Positions 24,235 to 33,133 of a stretch of DNA of 42,515 nt are shown piece by piece. The stretch lies in the NCBI RefSeq assembly GCF_019049245.1, contig NZ_JAGMUK010000068.1, forward strand, positions 1 to 42,515. The letters are read 5' to 3'. The stretch comes from Streptomyces sp. AC555_RSS877. GTDB lineage: Bacteria; Actinomycetota; Actinomycetes; Streptomycetales; Streptomycetaceae. Both the position numbers and the translations under genes were made by a program. The notes under the pieces are model-generated. The model searched no databases. It had not been told where the DNA came from and saw nothing but the letters and a program-made list of their open reading frames with translations. Within the stretch, counting starts at the first letter, position 1, and each line of letters opens with the position of its first letter.

Positions 24235-25409
24235 ACGAGGACGCCTTCCAGCCGGGACACCTCGAAAGCCTCTCCGTACCGGGCACGCATCTCGTAGCCG
24301 CGGTATCGGGAGCGGGCCTCGACGCCCTCGATCCACCGCTCGCCGTACTTGGCGTACTCCGACTCGTGCTGGCGCAGGGCCCGCAGCTTCTTGTCGATGG
24401 TGCCGTCGATGCTGATGTAGAGCTGCGGGCGGAAGCCGACGTAGCTGCGGCCCGACGGTGTGATGGGCTCGTACATGACGACGGAGTTGTAGTATCGGCT
24501 CGCCGCGATGGTGGCGAGCGCGGTGTTGGCATGGGACCGGTGTGTGTCGAACGGCCAGTGCGTGAAGACCATCGTCGGGCGGAACTCGTCGACAACCCTG
24601 TTGATCGATTCCACGACGGTCGAGTGGTTCTCCACGTCCTTGGCGGGGAACGACAGGACCTCGATCTCCTTCACCCCGAGTGTCGCGGCGGCTTCCCTGC
24701 CCTCGGCCACCGCCACGTCGGCGTCCCGGAAGTGGCTTCCGTCGTAACTGGTGTAGTCCGAGGGGCTCATCACGAGGAAGCGCACCTGGGCCCCCGCCTC
24801 GACAAGACGGGCGGCGGTGCCCCCGGCCGCCAGCTCGATGTCGTCGAGATGAGCCCCCACGAACAGGCTGCGCTCGAACATCGGATTGCTGCAGAACATC
24901 ACGTCTTCCTCTCGGGCAAGGGTCACCGATGGGGGCGTAGCACCGGTCGCCAGGGACAATTTGTTTTCCGGGGTGGTGCCGGTGACACGGAAACCCGCGC
25001 GCTTGTAGAGGGCGAGCGCGGGCCGGTTGCCGGGGTCGCAGACGAGGGTGACGACGCCAGGCGTCCGCGCCAAGAAGGCGGCGAGCAGCCCGGAGGCGAC
25101 ACCGGCACGCCGGTGGCGGGGGTCGGTCGCCACGCGGTGCACATGCGCCCCGTCCGGCCGTCGTGACGCGATCAGGAATCCGGCCGGTCTCCCCGACACC
25201 GTTGCGACGAGGCTCAGCTCCCGCTTGCCGGGGAGGGCCCGTACGAAGTTCTCGCGCTGCCACGGCCCGGTGTCGTAGTGGTCGCTCGCCTCGTGCGCGC
25301 GTTGCTCCAGCTCGACGAGCGCGTCAAGCAGTTCATCCATCACATCGCCGAAGCGGCGCAGCTCGTGGACGGGCTGCGGGACCACGGCTGTCGCCTTCGT
25401 CCTGTGCAT
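24231..25409 (-). CDS. GNAT acetyltransferase - PIG-L deacetylase fusion protein
   Basis: One open frame of 392 aa joins two enzymes. Residues about 24-150 are a GNAT N-acyltransferase with the acyl-CoA-binding segment RVATDPRHRRAGVASGLLAA and the final NRPALALYKRAGFRVTG. Residues about 170-390 are a PIG-L/LmbE zinc-dependent deacetylase: FVGAHLDDIELAAGGTAARL (AHxDD metal motif, about 186-190) and THWPFDTHRSHANTAL (second His cluster). There is no stop between them. Removal of an N-acetyl group followed by transfer of another acyl group would remodel an amino sugar; that is an inference. Start ATG 25409 follows GGGGGG; ATG 25340 would give 369 aa and keeps both domains. It heads the five-gene operon. 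Confidence 0.88.
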   Translation of the reverse strand: MHRTKATAVVPQPVHELRRFGDVMDELLDALVELEQRAHEASDHYDTGPWQRENFVRALPGKRELSLVATVSGRPAGFLIASRRPDGAHVHRVATDPRHRRAGVASGLLAAFLARTPGVVTLVCDPGNRPALALYKRAGFRVTGTTPENKLSLATGATPPSVTLAREEDVMFCSNPMFERSLFVGAHLDDIELAAGGTAARLVEAGAQVRFLVMSPSDYTSYDGSHFRDADVAVAEGREAAATLGVKEIEVLSFPAKDVENHSTVVESINRVVDEFRPTMVFTHWPFDTHRSHANTALATIAASRYYNSVVMYEPITPSGRSYVGFRPQLYISIDGTIDKKLRALRQHESEYAKYGERWIEGVEARSRYRGYEMRARYGEAFEVSRLEGVLV

Positions 25410-25598
25410 CCAGGCCCCCCAGAGTCGCGGTGCTCGCCCGAGCGTTGCAGGACGGGGACAAGATCCGGGGTCGGCGGGCCGATCGGGAAGAACCAGTACG
25501 CTCCAACGGCGTACGCGGGCTGCGGACTCCCGCGTGCCGGACACCGCGTTCCGTGCCACGCGACCACACTGAGCCCGGTGACATTGCCGAGGACGCTC
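25410..25598. promoter_or_regulatory. divergent control region, GNAT-PIG-L operon / wzy operon
   Basis: About 190 bases between divergent genes, expected to hold both promoters. GAGGA just before 25599 is the probable ribosome binding site of the polymerase gene. No boxes or operator could be identified with confidence. Confidence 0.4.
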
Positions 25599-27029
25599 AT
25601 GCGGCCGCTCCGCCGACCGAAGCGCGACACCGTGCCCCTGCCCGGGCAGTCCGCCACGCTCATGGTCGCCGCCGCGGTTTCCGTACTCGTGATCGCCGTG
25701 CTGCTGGGCACGCGCGGCTCGGCCTGGCCCCTGGCATCGGCGTTGGTCATCCTGATGATGCTGGGGATGCTCCTGCCGTCCGCACTCGTGCTGGTCGGGG
25801 CTGTGGTGCTGGGGCATGGGCTCGGCATCGCAGCGCTGCAGGCCCCCCTGGTGGGTCCGCTGCTCATCACCGACGTGTTGCTGTTGCTGCACCTGCTGCT
25901 TGGTCTCACACTTCGGCGCACGGGGGGCGAATGCAACTGGCGGGTTGGCGCATGTCTCGTGCTGTTCCTGACCTGGTCGTTCCTGTGCACGCTCCTCGCT
26001 GGCACATCGGTCAGCCCGCTCCTCCGGATCGCCGTCTACGGCGCGGTGTTCCTGCTCCTGTCGAGCCGGGAAACGGATCGGAGGCTCGTCTACGTGGGTG
26101 TCCTGTGCTATGCCCTCGTCAACCTCGTGGGCGGGGTACTGGGGGGGCAGGCACGGCTCGTCGGGGTGGACATCCATGACCCGTTTCAGACCGGCGTGCT
26201 GTTGCTGGTCGCGCTGTGCCCCCTGCTCACCTCCGAACTGCGGTTCTGGGGCAGGTGGGTCGTCGGCGCGATGCTCCTGGGAGGGATCCTCCTGACGCAG
26301 ACCCGCAGCGTGTGGTTCGCCACCATCGTCGTGCTCGTCGTCTGGGCCCAACGGAAGATCTCCATGCCCAGGCTCGTCGTCATTATCGCGGGCCTCACGC
26401 TTGTGGGGCTGCGGACAGTCGACCTCGTCACGGAATGGCTGGGCCTCAACGGCTTCAGCGCGGTGCTCCGTCACCGGAGTATCGTCAACGGATTCCGTGC
26501 CGGCCTGGAGAACCCCTTCCTGGGCAGCGGGTGGAGCCGCGTGTCGACCATGGAGCACTTCCAGATGTCCGGGTGGGACGTGGCGCGGCAGGTCATGCCC
26601 TACAACCTCTTCATCAACGTGTTCACCTCGGTGGGCCTGCCGGCGCTGCTGGCGCTCATGCTGTTCCTGGGTGGGCTGCTGCGGCGTCTGGTCCGGCGCC
26701 GTGACGCCCCGCTGTTGGTCACCGTCGCGGTGCTCGCCATGTCCTTCACGGAGATGACCCTGTATGCGGGGTCGATGCAGACACTGCTCTTCTTTGTCTA
26801 CGCGGGCATGGGGCTCGGCCGCCCGGCGGAACCGAAGGGTGGAACAGTGCGCCTGCAGCCTGAGACAGCCGGGGCCGACGGGTACGCCGTAGGTGTGGCC
26901 GCCGTTCCGGCCGGCGGCGTGTCGGAGTCGCCCCCTCGTCCCCGGCAGGTCACCATGAGCGCTCGTCGTGGGCGGGTAACGGTGCCCGACCCAGCGGTCG
27001 GCCAGGAACGTGGTGAGGCTGCATGGTGA
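25599..27029 (+). CDS. wzy: O-antigen ligase/polymerase-type membrane protein (Wzy)
   Basis: Integral membrane protein of 476 aa with about eleven hydrophobic helices between residues 22 and 415 and a soluble C-terminal tail of about 60 residues. The large loop after LNGFSAVLRHRSIVNGFRAG contains ENPFLGSGWSRV, the pattern of the Wzy_C/O-antigen ligase family that joins lipid-linked repeat units outside the membrane. Only one such gene is present, so it is the presumed polymerase of the exopolysaccharide; a ligase role is the alternative. Start ATG 25599 is preceded by GAGGA at five bases. The last 7 bases overlap the next glycosyltransferase (ATGGTGA). The long polar tail is unusual for the family. 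Confidence 0.85.
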   Translation: MRPLRRPKRDTVPLPGQSATLMVAAAVSVLVIAVLLGTRGSAWPLASALVILMMLGMLLPSALVLVGAVVLGHGLGIAALQAPLVGPLLITDVLLLLHLLLGLTLRRTGGECNWRVGACLVLFLTWSFLCTLLAGTSVSPLLRIAVYGAVFLLLSSRETDRRLVYVGVLCYALVNLVGGVLGGQARLVGVDIHDPFQTGVLLLVALCPLLTSELRFWGRWVVGAMLLGGILLTQTRSVWFATIVVLVVWAQRKISMPRLVVIIAGLTLVGLRTVDLVTEWLGLNGFSAVLRHRSIVNGFRAGLENPFLGSGWSRVSTMEHFQMSGWDVARQVMPYNLFINVFTSVGLPALLALMLFLGGLLRRLVRRRDAPLLVTVAVLAMSFTEMTLYAGSMQTLLFFVYAGMGLGRPAEPKGGTVRLQPETAGADGYAVGVAAVPAGGVSESPPRPRQVTMSARRGRVTVPDPAVGQERGEAAW

Positions 27030-28231
27030 TTGCCCGACGTCGCACCAACGGCGCCGCCTCCTCGCGGATTCGGGTGATGAGAGTCATCGCGAGAATGAAC
27101 GTGGGGGGTCCCGCCCTCCAGGTCTCCACACTGATGCGCGGGCTCGACACGGAGTTGTTCGACCAACGGTTGTACGCCGGTTTCGTGGGCCCGGACGAGG
27201 CCGACTACGTGCACCAGCGGGCCCGGGACGTGCAGGTCTGCCGGGTGCCCACCCTGGGCCGGGCCGTGCGGCCGGCCGACGACCTGCGCGCGTTGTCCGC
27301 GCTGGTCGCCGCCATGCGCCGGTTCCGGCCGCACATCGTGCACACGCACACCGCCAAGGCTGGATCGCTCGGGCGTGCGGCAGCGGTGCTGGCGCAGGTG
27401 CCTGCACGGGTGCACACCTTCCACGGCCACCTCCTGCACGGCTATTTCTCACCGGCCAAGACCCGTCTGGTGGTCCGGGCCGAGCGGGGTCTGGCGGCCG
27501 TCAGCGACCGGCTCGTGGCGGTCGGGCACGGTGTCCGGGACGACCTCCTGGCTGCAGGCATCGGGCGGCCCGGGCAGTACGCTGTGGTGCCGCCCGGCAC
27601 CACAGCGGCATCGGCTCCCGGGCGCGCGGAGGCGCGGGAACAGCTCGGCATCCCGCAGGACAGCCTCGTCGTGGCCTATGTCGGGCGGGTGACCAGGATC
27701 AAGCGGCCCGACCGCTTCCTCGCGGTGGCCCGCGAGGTGCGCCGCGCCGTGACGACCACCCGATTCCTGGTGTGCGGGGACGGAGACCTGAGCGTCGACC
27801 TGGAATCGGCCGCCGATCTGCGCGACTCGCTGCATCTGCTGGGCTGGCGCGCCGATGTGGAGACCGTTTACGCCGCCGCGGACGTGGTGCTCCTGACCTC
27901 GGACAACGAGGGTATGCCGGTCAGCCTGATCGAGGCCGGGATGGCCGGGGTACCGGCCGTGGCCACGAACGTGGGCAGCGTGGCCGAGGTGCTCCGGGAC
28001 GGGACGACGGGGCTGCTGGCCTCCCCGGATGCCGACGAGCTCACTCGCCACACCGTCACGCTGCTCCGCGACGACGGTCTCCGCCGCCGGATGGGAGAAC
28101 AGGCCCGCGACTGGACAACGCGGCAATTCGGGGCCGAGCGCCTGGTGCGGGACACCCACGACCTCTACGCCTCCATCGCCGTAGCGCGCGGCTGGTGGCC
28201 CGCTCCCCTATCGAAAGGTGCCGACCGTTGA
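27023..28231 (+). CDS. GT4 glycosyltransferase
   Basis: GT-B fold glycosyltransferase of 402 aa. The N-terminal part after a basic leader is RVIARMNVGGPALQVSTLMR, followed by FRPHIVHTHTAKAGSLGRAA and HTFHGHLLHGYFSPAKTRLV, a signature of exopolysaccharide GT4 enzymes of the EpsD/PelF-like kind. The C-terminal domain has VAYVGRVTRIKRPDRFLAVA, LVCGDGDLSVDLE and DNEGMPVSLIEAGMAGVPAV (E-x7-E). It overlaps wzy by seven bases and the following epimerase by four (TTGA), so the three genes form one coupled unit. Its specific donor is unknown. Confidence 0.93.
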   Translation: MVIARRRTNGAASSRIRVMRVIARMNVGGPALQVSTLMRGLDTELFDQRLYAGFVGPDEADYVHQRARDVQVCRVPTLGRAVRPADDLRALSALVAAMRRFRPHIVHTHTAKAGSLGRAAAVLAQVPARVHTFHGHLLHGYFSPAKTRLVVRAERGLAAVSDRLVAVGHGVRDDLLAAGIGRPGQYAVVPPGTTAASAPGRAEAREQLGIPQDSLVVAYVGRVTRIKRPDRFLAVAREVRRAVTTTRFLVCGDGDLSVDLESAADLRDSLHLLGWRADVETVYAAADVVLLTSDNEGMPVSLIEAGMAGVPAVATNVGSVAEVLRDGTTGLLASPDADELTRHTVTLLRDDGLRRRMGEQARDWTTRQFGAERLVRDTHDLYASIAVARGWWPAPLSKGADR

Positions 28232-29166
28232 ACGTCGTAGTGACCGGAGGCGCCGGGTTCATCGGAGCGAACCTGTGCCGCGAGCTGGCCTTGCGCCCCT
28301 CCGTCGGCGAGGTTGTCGCCCTGGACGACCTGAGTACCGGCTCGGCGGCCAACCTCGCGGATACGGACGTGGAATTGGTCGAGGGCAGCATCCTCGACCG
28401 CGACCTGCTCGACAGCGTGGTGGCTCGGGCCGACACGGTTGTCCATCTGGCCGCGCGACCATCCGTGCCGCGTTCCCTGGCGGATCCGTTTGCCAGCCAC
28501 GAAGTCAACGCCACCGGGACCATGCGCGTGCTGGAGGCGTGCCGCCGTGGGAACACGCACCTGGTCGCCGCGTCGTCGTCCTCGGTGTACGGCTCCGTCA
28601 CCGACCTGCCCAAGCACGAGGGCCTGCCGACCCGTCCGCTCAGCCCTTACGCCGCCAGCAAGGTCGCGACCGAGTCGTACGTGCTCGCCCACCATTCGGC
28701 TTTCGGCCTTCCGGCCCTCGTCTTCCGCTTCTTCAACGTCTACGGCCCGCTGCAGCAGGCCGGACACGCCTACGCCGCGGTCGTCCCGTCCTTCGTCGAC
28801 GCGGCACTGCGCGGTCAACCGCTGACGGTGTTCGGCGACGGCTACCAGGTCCGCGACTTCACGTACGTGGGCACGGTCGTCCGAGTGCTCGCCGACGCCG
28901 TCGATCGCAGGGTCACCTGTGCCAGCCCGGTCAACCTGGCCTTCGGTACCCGGATCAGCGTGTTGGAACTCGCGCATCACCTCGCCAAGACGCTGGAACT
29001 GGCGATCGAGGTCCGCCACGAGGCACCCCGTAACGGCGAGGTCCGGGCTTCCCAGGCCGACGACGGCCTGCTGCGGAGTCTGTTCACCGGTATCCGTCCG
29101 GTGCCGCTGGAGCAGGGACTGGCCGAGACCGTCCGGTGGTTCCGCTCGCTGATGGCGTACGCGTAG
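28228..29166 (+). CDS. NAD-dependent sugar epimerase (extended SDR)
   Basis: Cytoplasmic nucleotide-sugar enzyme of 312 aa. It starts VVVTGGAGFIGANLCRELAL (NAD motif, residues 3-22), has VVHLAARPSVPRSLADPFAS, serine block AASSSSVYGSVTDLPKHEGL, the YxxxK pair in SPYAASKVATESYVLA, and RFFNVYGPLQQAGHAYAAVV with GDGYQVRDFTYVGTVV. These are features of UDP-glucose/UDP-N-acetylglucosamine 4-epimerases (GalE/WbpP-like). The start is TTG 28228, overlapping the previous stop as TTGA and preceded by GAAAGG. It is followed by an IS110 relic, which may have separated it from genes once downstream. Confidence 0.9.
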   Translation: MNVVVTGGAGFIGANLCRELALRPSVGEVVALDDLSTGSAANLADTDVELVEGSILDRDLLDSVVARADTVVHLAARPSVPRSLADPFASHEVNATGTMRVLEACRRGNTHLVAASSSSVYGSVTDLPKHEGLPTRPLSPYAASKVATESYVLAHHSAFGLPALVFRFFNVYGPLQQAGHAYAAVVPSFVDAALRGQPLTVFGDGYQVRDFTYVGTVVRVLADAVDRRVTCASPVNLAFGTRISVLELAHHLAKTLELAIEVRHEAPRNGEVRASQADDGLLRSLFTGIRPVPLEQGLAETVRWFRSLMAYA

Positions 29167-30400
29167 GGCCGGCACCGTGCCGCTTCTCAGGCGGCTCTAC
29201 CGTCTTGATCGGGTTGATCGAGCCATTCGTAGGGTTGGGTCGCCCAGGAGTGCTGGGTGTGGCTATCAGGCGGCTGCCGTCTCGTGGCTTGCCTCGCTTC
29301 GCCTCCGGCACCCCACGACGACTCGGCCGCCGATTAGGAAGTGCGAACAAGTCGCTGCGTAGAGCAATGCCGGCGAGGTCGTCCGTGGCACGAACAGCAC
29401 GAACACACACGTCAGGAGCGCGATGAGCCGGATATGGGCGGGGATCGACAGCGGCAAGGGCCATCATCACGGCCTCGCGGTGGATGCCGACGGCAAGACG
29501 CTGCTGTCGCGGCGGGTTGCCAACGACGAACCCGAGCTGCTGAAACTGATCGGTGACGCCCTCGACCTGGCCGACGGCCGCCCGGTCACCTGGGCCATCT
29601 ACATGACCGGCGGGGAACCCGCGCTGCTGCTGGCCCTGCTGATCAACCACGGCCAGGAAGTCCTCTACATGCCCGGCCGGCTGGTGAACCGGGCATCCGA
29701 CGGCTACCGCGGCGAGGGCAAGACCGACGCCCGCGACGCCTACGTCATCGCCGACCAGGCCAGAATGCGCCGCGACCTGCGGCCCTCCGCCCCGGCGACG
29801 AAGCCGCCATCGAGCTCAAGCTGCTGACCGGACGCCGGGCCGACCTGGTCGAGGACCGCACCCGCGCAGTGAACCGCCTGTGCGGCACCCTGCTGAGCAT
29901 GTTCCCCGCCCTGGAGCGGGCCCTGGAGGTCACCGACACCGGGCCTCTCAGGCTGCTGACGGGCTACCAGACCCCGGCCGCGATCCGCCGCGCCGGGATC
30001 TCGCGGCTGACCACCTGGCTGGCCAACCGTAAGGCCCGCAACGCGAGATCCCTGGCCGAGGCCGCAGTCGAGGCCGCCGAGCGCCAGCACACCGCCGTCC
30101 CCGGGGAGAAGACCATCGCGAAGCTGGTCCACACCCTGGCAGAGGAGGTGATGGCCCTCAATCAGCAGATCTCCGAGATGGACAAGCTCATCGAGGGCCG
30201 GTTTCGAGAGCTGGTCAGCGTCCGCTGCGACCCGAACTCTCGGAAGTTCTACGACCGCAAACGCGCGGAGGGTAAAAAGCACGTCCAGGCCGTGCTCGCC
30301 CTCGCCCGCCGACGCGTCAACGTTCTGTGGGCCCTGATTGGTGACCGACGGTGCTATTAAGTCGCACCTCCAGTGACTACGGCTGCTTGACAACAGCGTT
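29167..30400 (+). mobile_element. decayed IS110-family element
   Basis: The transposase relic at 29423-30360 defines the element. The long leader before it (about 29200-29422) and a GCTTGACAACAGCGTTAGG end after the stop are typical IS110 flanks. IS110 elements lack terminal inverted repeats, so limits are approximate. It sits between the epimerase and flippase genes inside the polysaccharide locus, and its right end appears to overlap the flippase stop codon. Confidence 0.7.
29423..30360 (+). pseudogene. IS110 transposase with frameshift and internal deletion
   Basis: The first frame (from ATG 29423) reads IWAGIDSGKGHHHGLAVDAD (DEDD-type first aspartate), then WAIYMTGGEPALLLALLINH, where related proteins have an acidic residue in place of the tyrosine, and GKTDARDAYVIADQARMRRDL. 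Near 29790 the homology jumps frame (LKLLTGRRADLVEDRTRAVN, GYQTPAAIRRAGISRLTTWL). After KLIEGRFREL (about 30210) it joins directly to NSRKFYDRKRAEGKKHVQAV and VNVLWALIGDRRCY at the C-terminus. The block with the SMPGIG signature is missing, so roughly 100 codons have been deleted. The gene cannot make an active transposase. Confidence 0.85.
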
Positions 30401-31850
30401 AGGAAGCGGGGTGAGCGCTGGGTTGGCCGACTGCCGGACCCGGTTCTGTGGGTGCCCCCGGATCGGTCAGCGACCGGAGGAGGACCCGGAGGCTGAGGAA
30501 CCAGCCGACCGTACTCAGCGAGATCAGGCCCAGCGATCCCCACGCGAACGCCGCGGTGCCGCACAACGAACCGGCACAGACCTGCGTGGCAGCCACAAGC
30601 GTCGCGAGCTGGCAGATGCCTTCGGCGCTGAGAAACACCAGCCTGACCCCCGGGACTCCCAGAGCGGAGGGCAGCACCTTCGCCCAGACCACGGCGCCAC
30701 GCAGCGCGGCGCCCGCCAGCATCACCACCGCTGTCGTGGAGAGCACCTTGTACTCGGGGCCGTACACGAGGCCGAGCAGAAGGCCCAGAAGAGCAGCAGC
30801 CGCCACCACCGCGAGCACCCCGATCCCTCCGGTGAGTGCGCTGGAGCGGAGGACGTCCCGCATCACCGCCGTACGGCTCCCTTGGGCCGCGGCCCGTGCC
30901 AGGCGCGGGTAGAGCTGAGCCGCCAGCGGATTGACGAAGCTCGCGAAGAGACGGCCCGGAGCACCGGCGATCTTGAGGTACGTCACCAGGGTGGGGCCGC
31001 CGAGCAGTCCGGCCAGCAGGAAGATGCCGTTGTCCGTCGCCAAGGAGACCGATCCGGTCGCCGAACTCTTCACTAGGAAGGGCACCAGACCCGGTGGCGA
31101 CGGAACGTGACAAGCGGAGGACGGGCCACACGCCCGACGGACCTGCCGCCAGGCGACCGCCGTGACGACCACCGTGTAGACCAGGCCTGTGACGACGGTC
31201 GCCGCCAGGTAGCCGACCGTACCGATCGTCAGCAATGCGCCCAGCGTCACCACGCAGCCGAACAGGGCCAGCACCAGGCGGATCACGCCGAGCCGGGAGA
31301 GCTGGTCGGCGATCGCGAACCCGGCCGAAGCACTTCCCGACGGCGTGGCCACCCCGGCTGCCAGCACGGCCGGCATGAGCAGCACGAGCCATTCGGCGGA
31401 GATCAATCCGACGGCTGCGGCGGCCAGCACCGCCACGACACCCACGACCGTGGCCAGCAGTCCTGCCGCGACGTCCAGCCACAGAAGTCTGCGGTACAGC
31501 CGGGTTCCCCGGCCACGGCCGCGACGTTGTTCCAGGGGGACGAACCGCTGCTGCGCGTCCTCGAAACGCGGATCCCACAGCAGGAACCAGACCGTCGCCA
31601 CGGACTGGGCCAGCAGCACCTTTCCCGTCTCCGCCCCGCCGGCCTGCCGGGCCAGCGTGGCCGTGGTGGCGAACGACACTGCCGATTCCATCTGGGAGGC
31701 GACAGTGAGGGAACCGAAGGTATGCAGATGCCGTTGCCAGCGTTGGAGGGGTCGCCTACGCCCAATGCTCGCGCGGTGGTCGCTCCCGGTGTGTTCTCTG
31801 TGCGTCACAGCCCATTCACCTGCCGCTGCGCCTCCGCGCAGCGCATACAC
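30399..31850 (-). CDS. wzx: polysaccharide flippase (Wzx, MOP superfamily)
   Basis: Integral membrane protein of 483 aa with about 12-14 predicted helices. The N-terminal 45 residues are basic and soluble, followed by LTVASQMESAVSFATTATLA, and a repeated helical pattern of the oligosaccharide flippase (PST/MOP) type. The segment SVSLATDNGIFLLAGLLGGP resembles helix 7 of flippases, then TYLKIAGAPGRLFASFVNPL. It should move the lipid-linked repeat unit across the membrane before Wzy acts. The start ATG 31850 lies two bases after the dehydrogenase stop; GTG 31808 (AGGTGA upstream) is an alternative giving a shorter leader. The stop codon lies in sequence that looks like the IS110 right end, so the last few residues may be altered. 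Confidence 0.85.
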   Translation of the reverse strand: MYALRGGAAAGEWAVTHREHTGSDHRASIGRRRPLQRWQRHLHTFGSLTVASQMESAVSFATTATLARQAGGAETGKVLLAQSVATVWFLLWDPRFEDAQQRFVPLEQRRGRGRGTRLYRRLLWLDVAAGLLATVVGVVAVLAAAAVGLISAEWLVLLMPAVLAAGVATPSGSASAGFAIADQLSRLGVIRLVLALFGCVVTLGALLTIGTVGYLAATVVTGLVYTVVVTAVAWRQVRRACGPSSACHVPSPPGLVPFLVKSSATGSVSLATDNGIFLLAGLLGGPTLVTYLKIAGAPGRLFASFVNPLAAQLYPRLARAAAQGSRTAVMRDVLRSSALTGGIGVLAVVAAAALLGLLLGLVYGPEYKVLSTTAVVMLAGAALRGAVVWAKVLPSALGVPGVRLVFLSAEGICQLATLVAATQVCAGSLCGTAAFAWGSLGLISLSTVGWFLSLRVLLRSLTDPGAPTEPGPAVGQPSAHPAS

Positions 31851-31852
31851 GT

Positions 31853-33133
31853 TCAGAGGATCTCGACACGCTCACCCCGGCACCGGTTGCGGGTGTCGAA
31901 GACATAGGCCCCGGCCCGTTCGACGAGTGCGTAGTCGAAGGCGTCGTGGTCGGTCGTCACCAGGACCACGTCGGCGGTCCGGATCTCCGCCTCGGTGAGC
32001 TCCACCCGGGTGATGTCCGGGGGAACGAGATACGAGTCGGTGTGCGGCTCCGTCACGACCAGTTGGGCGCCGAGAGCGAGTAGCGACCGGGCGATGACGA
32101 GGGCGGGCGACTCTCGGATGTCGCCGGTGTTCTTCTTGTAGGACAGACCGAGTTGCAGCACGCGGGAGCCATTGACCGACTTGCCGCGCTTGTTCAGGCC
32201 GTGGGTGATCCGCCGGACGACGTGGTCGGGCATGTGATCGTTGATCTCATTGGCCAGGGTGACGAACCGGACGTCCTGCCTCAGCAGCCTCTTGACCTGC
32301 CACGACAGATAGGAGGGGTCCACCGGCAGGCAGTGTCCGCCCACACCCGGCCCGGGCCTGAACGGCATGAAACCGAACGGCTTGGTACTCGCGGCCTCGA
32401 CCGCCTCCCAGATGTCCGCCCCCAACTGCCGCGAGATCATGGCCATCTCGTTGACCAACGCGATGTTGACGTGCCGGAAGGTGTTCTCCAGCAGCTTGGT
32501 CAGCTCGGCGGTGCGGCACGAGCTCACGGGCACGGTGCGCTCCACGATGGAGGCGTAGAAGCGCTCGATGCTGCCGAGCGATGCCTCGTCGATCCCCGAG
32601 ATCACCTTGGGCGTGTTCTCCAGGTGCCAGTCGGGGTTCCCGGGGTCGATGCGCTCCGGGGAGTAACCGAGGTGGAAGTCCCGACCGGCCTCCAGCCCGC
32701 TGCCCGCCTCCAGCAGCGGCCGCAGCAGGCACTCGGTCGTCCCGGGATACGTGGTGGACTCCAGGATCACGGTGGAGCCGGGGCTGAGGTGGGGGGCGAT
32801 GCTCCGACCGGCGCAATCCACAAAGCCCAGATCGGGTGCACCCTCACGCAGCGGGGTTGGCACGGTGATAACGCAGACGTCGACACTGTCGATCGTCTTG
32901 TAGTCGGTGGTGGCGCGGAAGCGGCCGCTGTCCGCCGCGGCCACAAGGCTCGCGCCGTCGACGCCCTCGATGTAGGAGTCGCAGGCGCCCAGGCGCTTGA
33001 CACGCAACTCATCGGTGTCCACGCCGATCACGGAAAAGCCGGCTTCGACCGCCCGCATGGCCAGTGGCAGACCCACGTATCCCAGGCCGACAACGATCAG
33101 CTTGCTCCCGCTCGTACGGCTGCTCTGACGCAC
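31853..33133 (-). CDS. UDP-sugar 6-dehydrogenase (UDP-GlcNAc/ManNAc-type)
   Basis: Cytoplasmic NAD-dependent dehydrogenase of 426 aa that oxidises the C6 alcohol of a UDP-sugar to a carboxylate. It has the NAD motif VVGLGYVGLPLAMRAVEAGF, VITVPTPLREGAPDLGFV, the catalytic lysine region AELTKLLENTFRHVNIALVN, and the catalytic cysteine C268 in GPGVGGHCLPVDPSYLSWQV. Motifs resemble WbpA/WbpO/TviB-type UDP-N-acetyl-hexosamine dehydrogenases rather than UDP-glucose dehydrogenase. It therefore probably supplies an N-acetyl-hexosaminuronic acid, giving an acidic polymer. Start GTG 33133 is preceded by GGAG at six bases. It is transcribed with wzx, and divergent from an epimerase. Confidence 0.92.
   Translation of the reverse strand: MRQSSRTSGSKLIVVGLGYVGLPLAMRAVEAGFSVIGVDTDELRVKRLGACDSYIEGVDGASLVAAADSGRFRATTDYKTIDSVDVCVITVPTPLREGAPDLGFVDCAGRSIAPHLSPGSTVILESTTYPGTTECLLRPLLEAGSGLEAGRDFHLGYSPERIDPGNPDWHLENTPKVISGIDEASLGSIERFYASIVERTVPVSSCRTAELTKLLENTFRHVNIALVNEMAMISRQLGADIWEAVEAASTKPFGFMPFRPGPGVGGHCLPVDPSYLSWQVKRLLRQDVRFVTLANEINDHMPDHVVRRITHGLNKRGKSVNGSRVLQLGLSYKKNTGDIRESPALVIARSLLALGAQLVVTEPHTDSYLVPPDITRVELTEAEIRTADVVLVTTDHDAFDYALVERAGAYVFDTRNRCRGERVEIL

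Noticed and set aside
25410..26558. Upstream extension of the GNAT-PIG-L frame beyond 25409
   Set aside because: The added sequence is opposite the wzy gene, is polar with Gln/His repeats, and has no GNAT features.
27010..28227. Extension of the second epimerase upstream through the glycosyltransferase gene
   Set aside because: The in-frame part before 28228 is Arg/Gly/Pro-rich shadow of the GT4 gene; the TTG start overlapping the GT stop gives the proper NAD-motif N-terminus.
29740..31578. Long minus-strand open frame across the IS110 relic and wzx
   Set aside because: It is out of frame with the hydrophobic Wzx protein and reads as Arg/Gly-rich shadow sequence.
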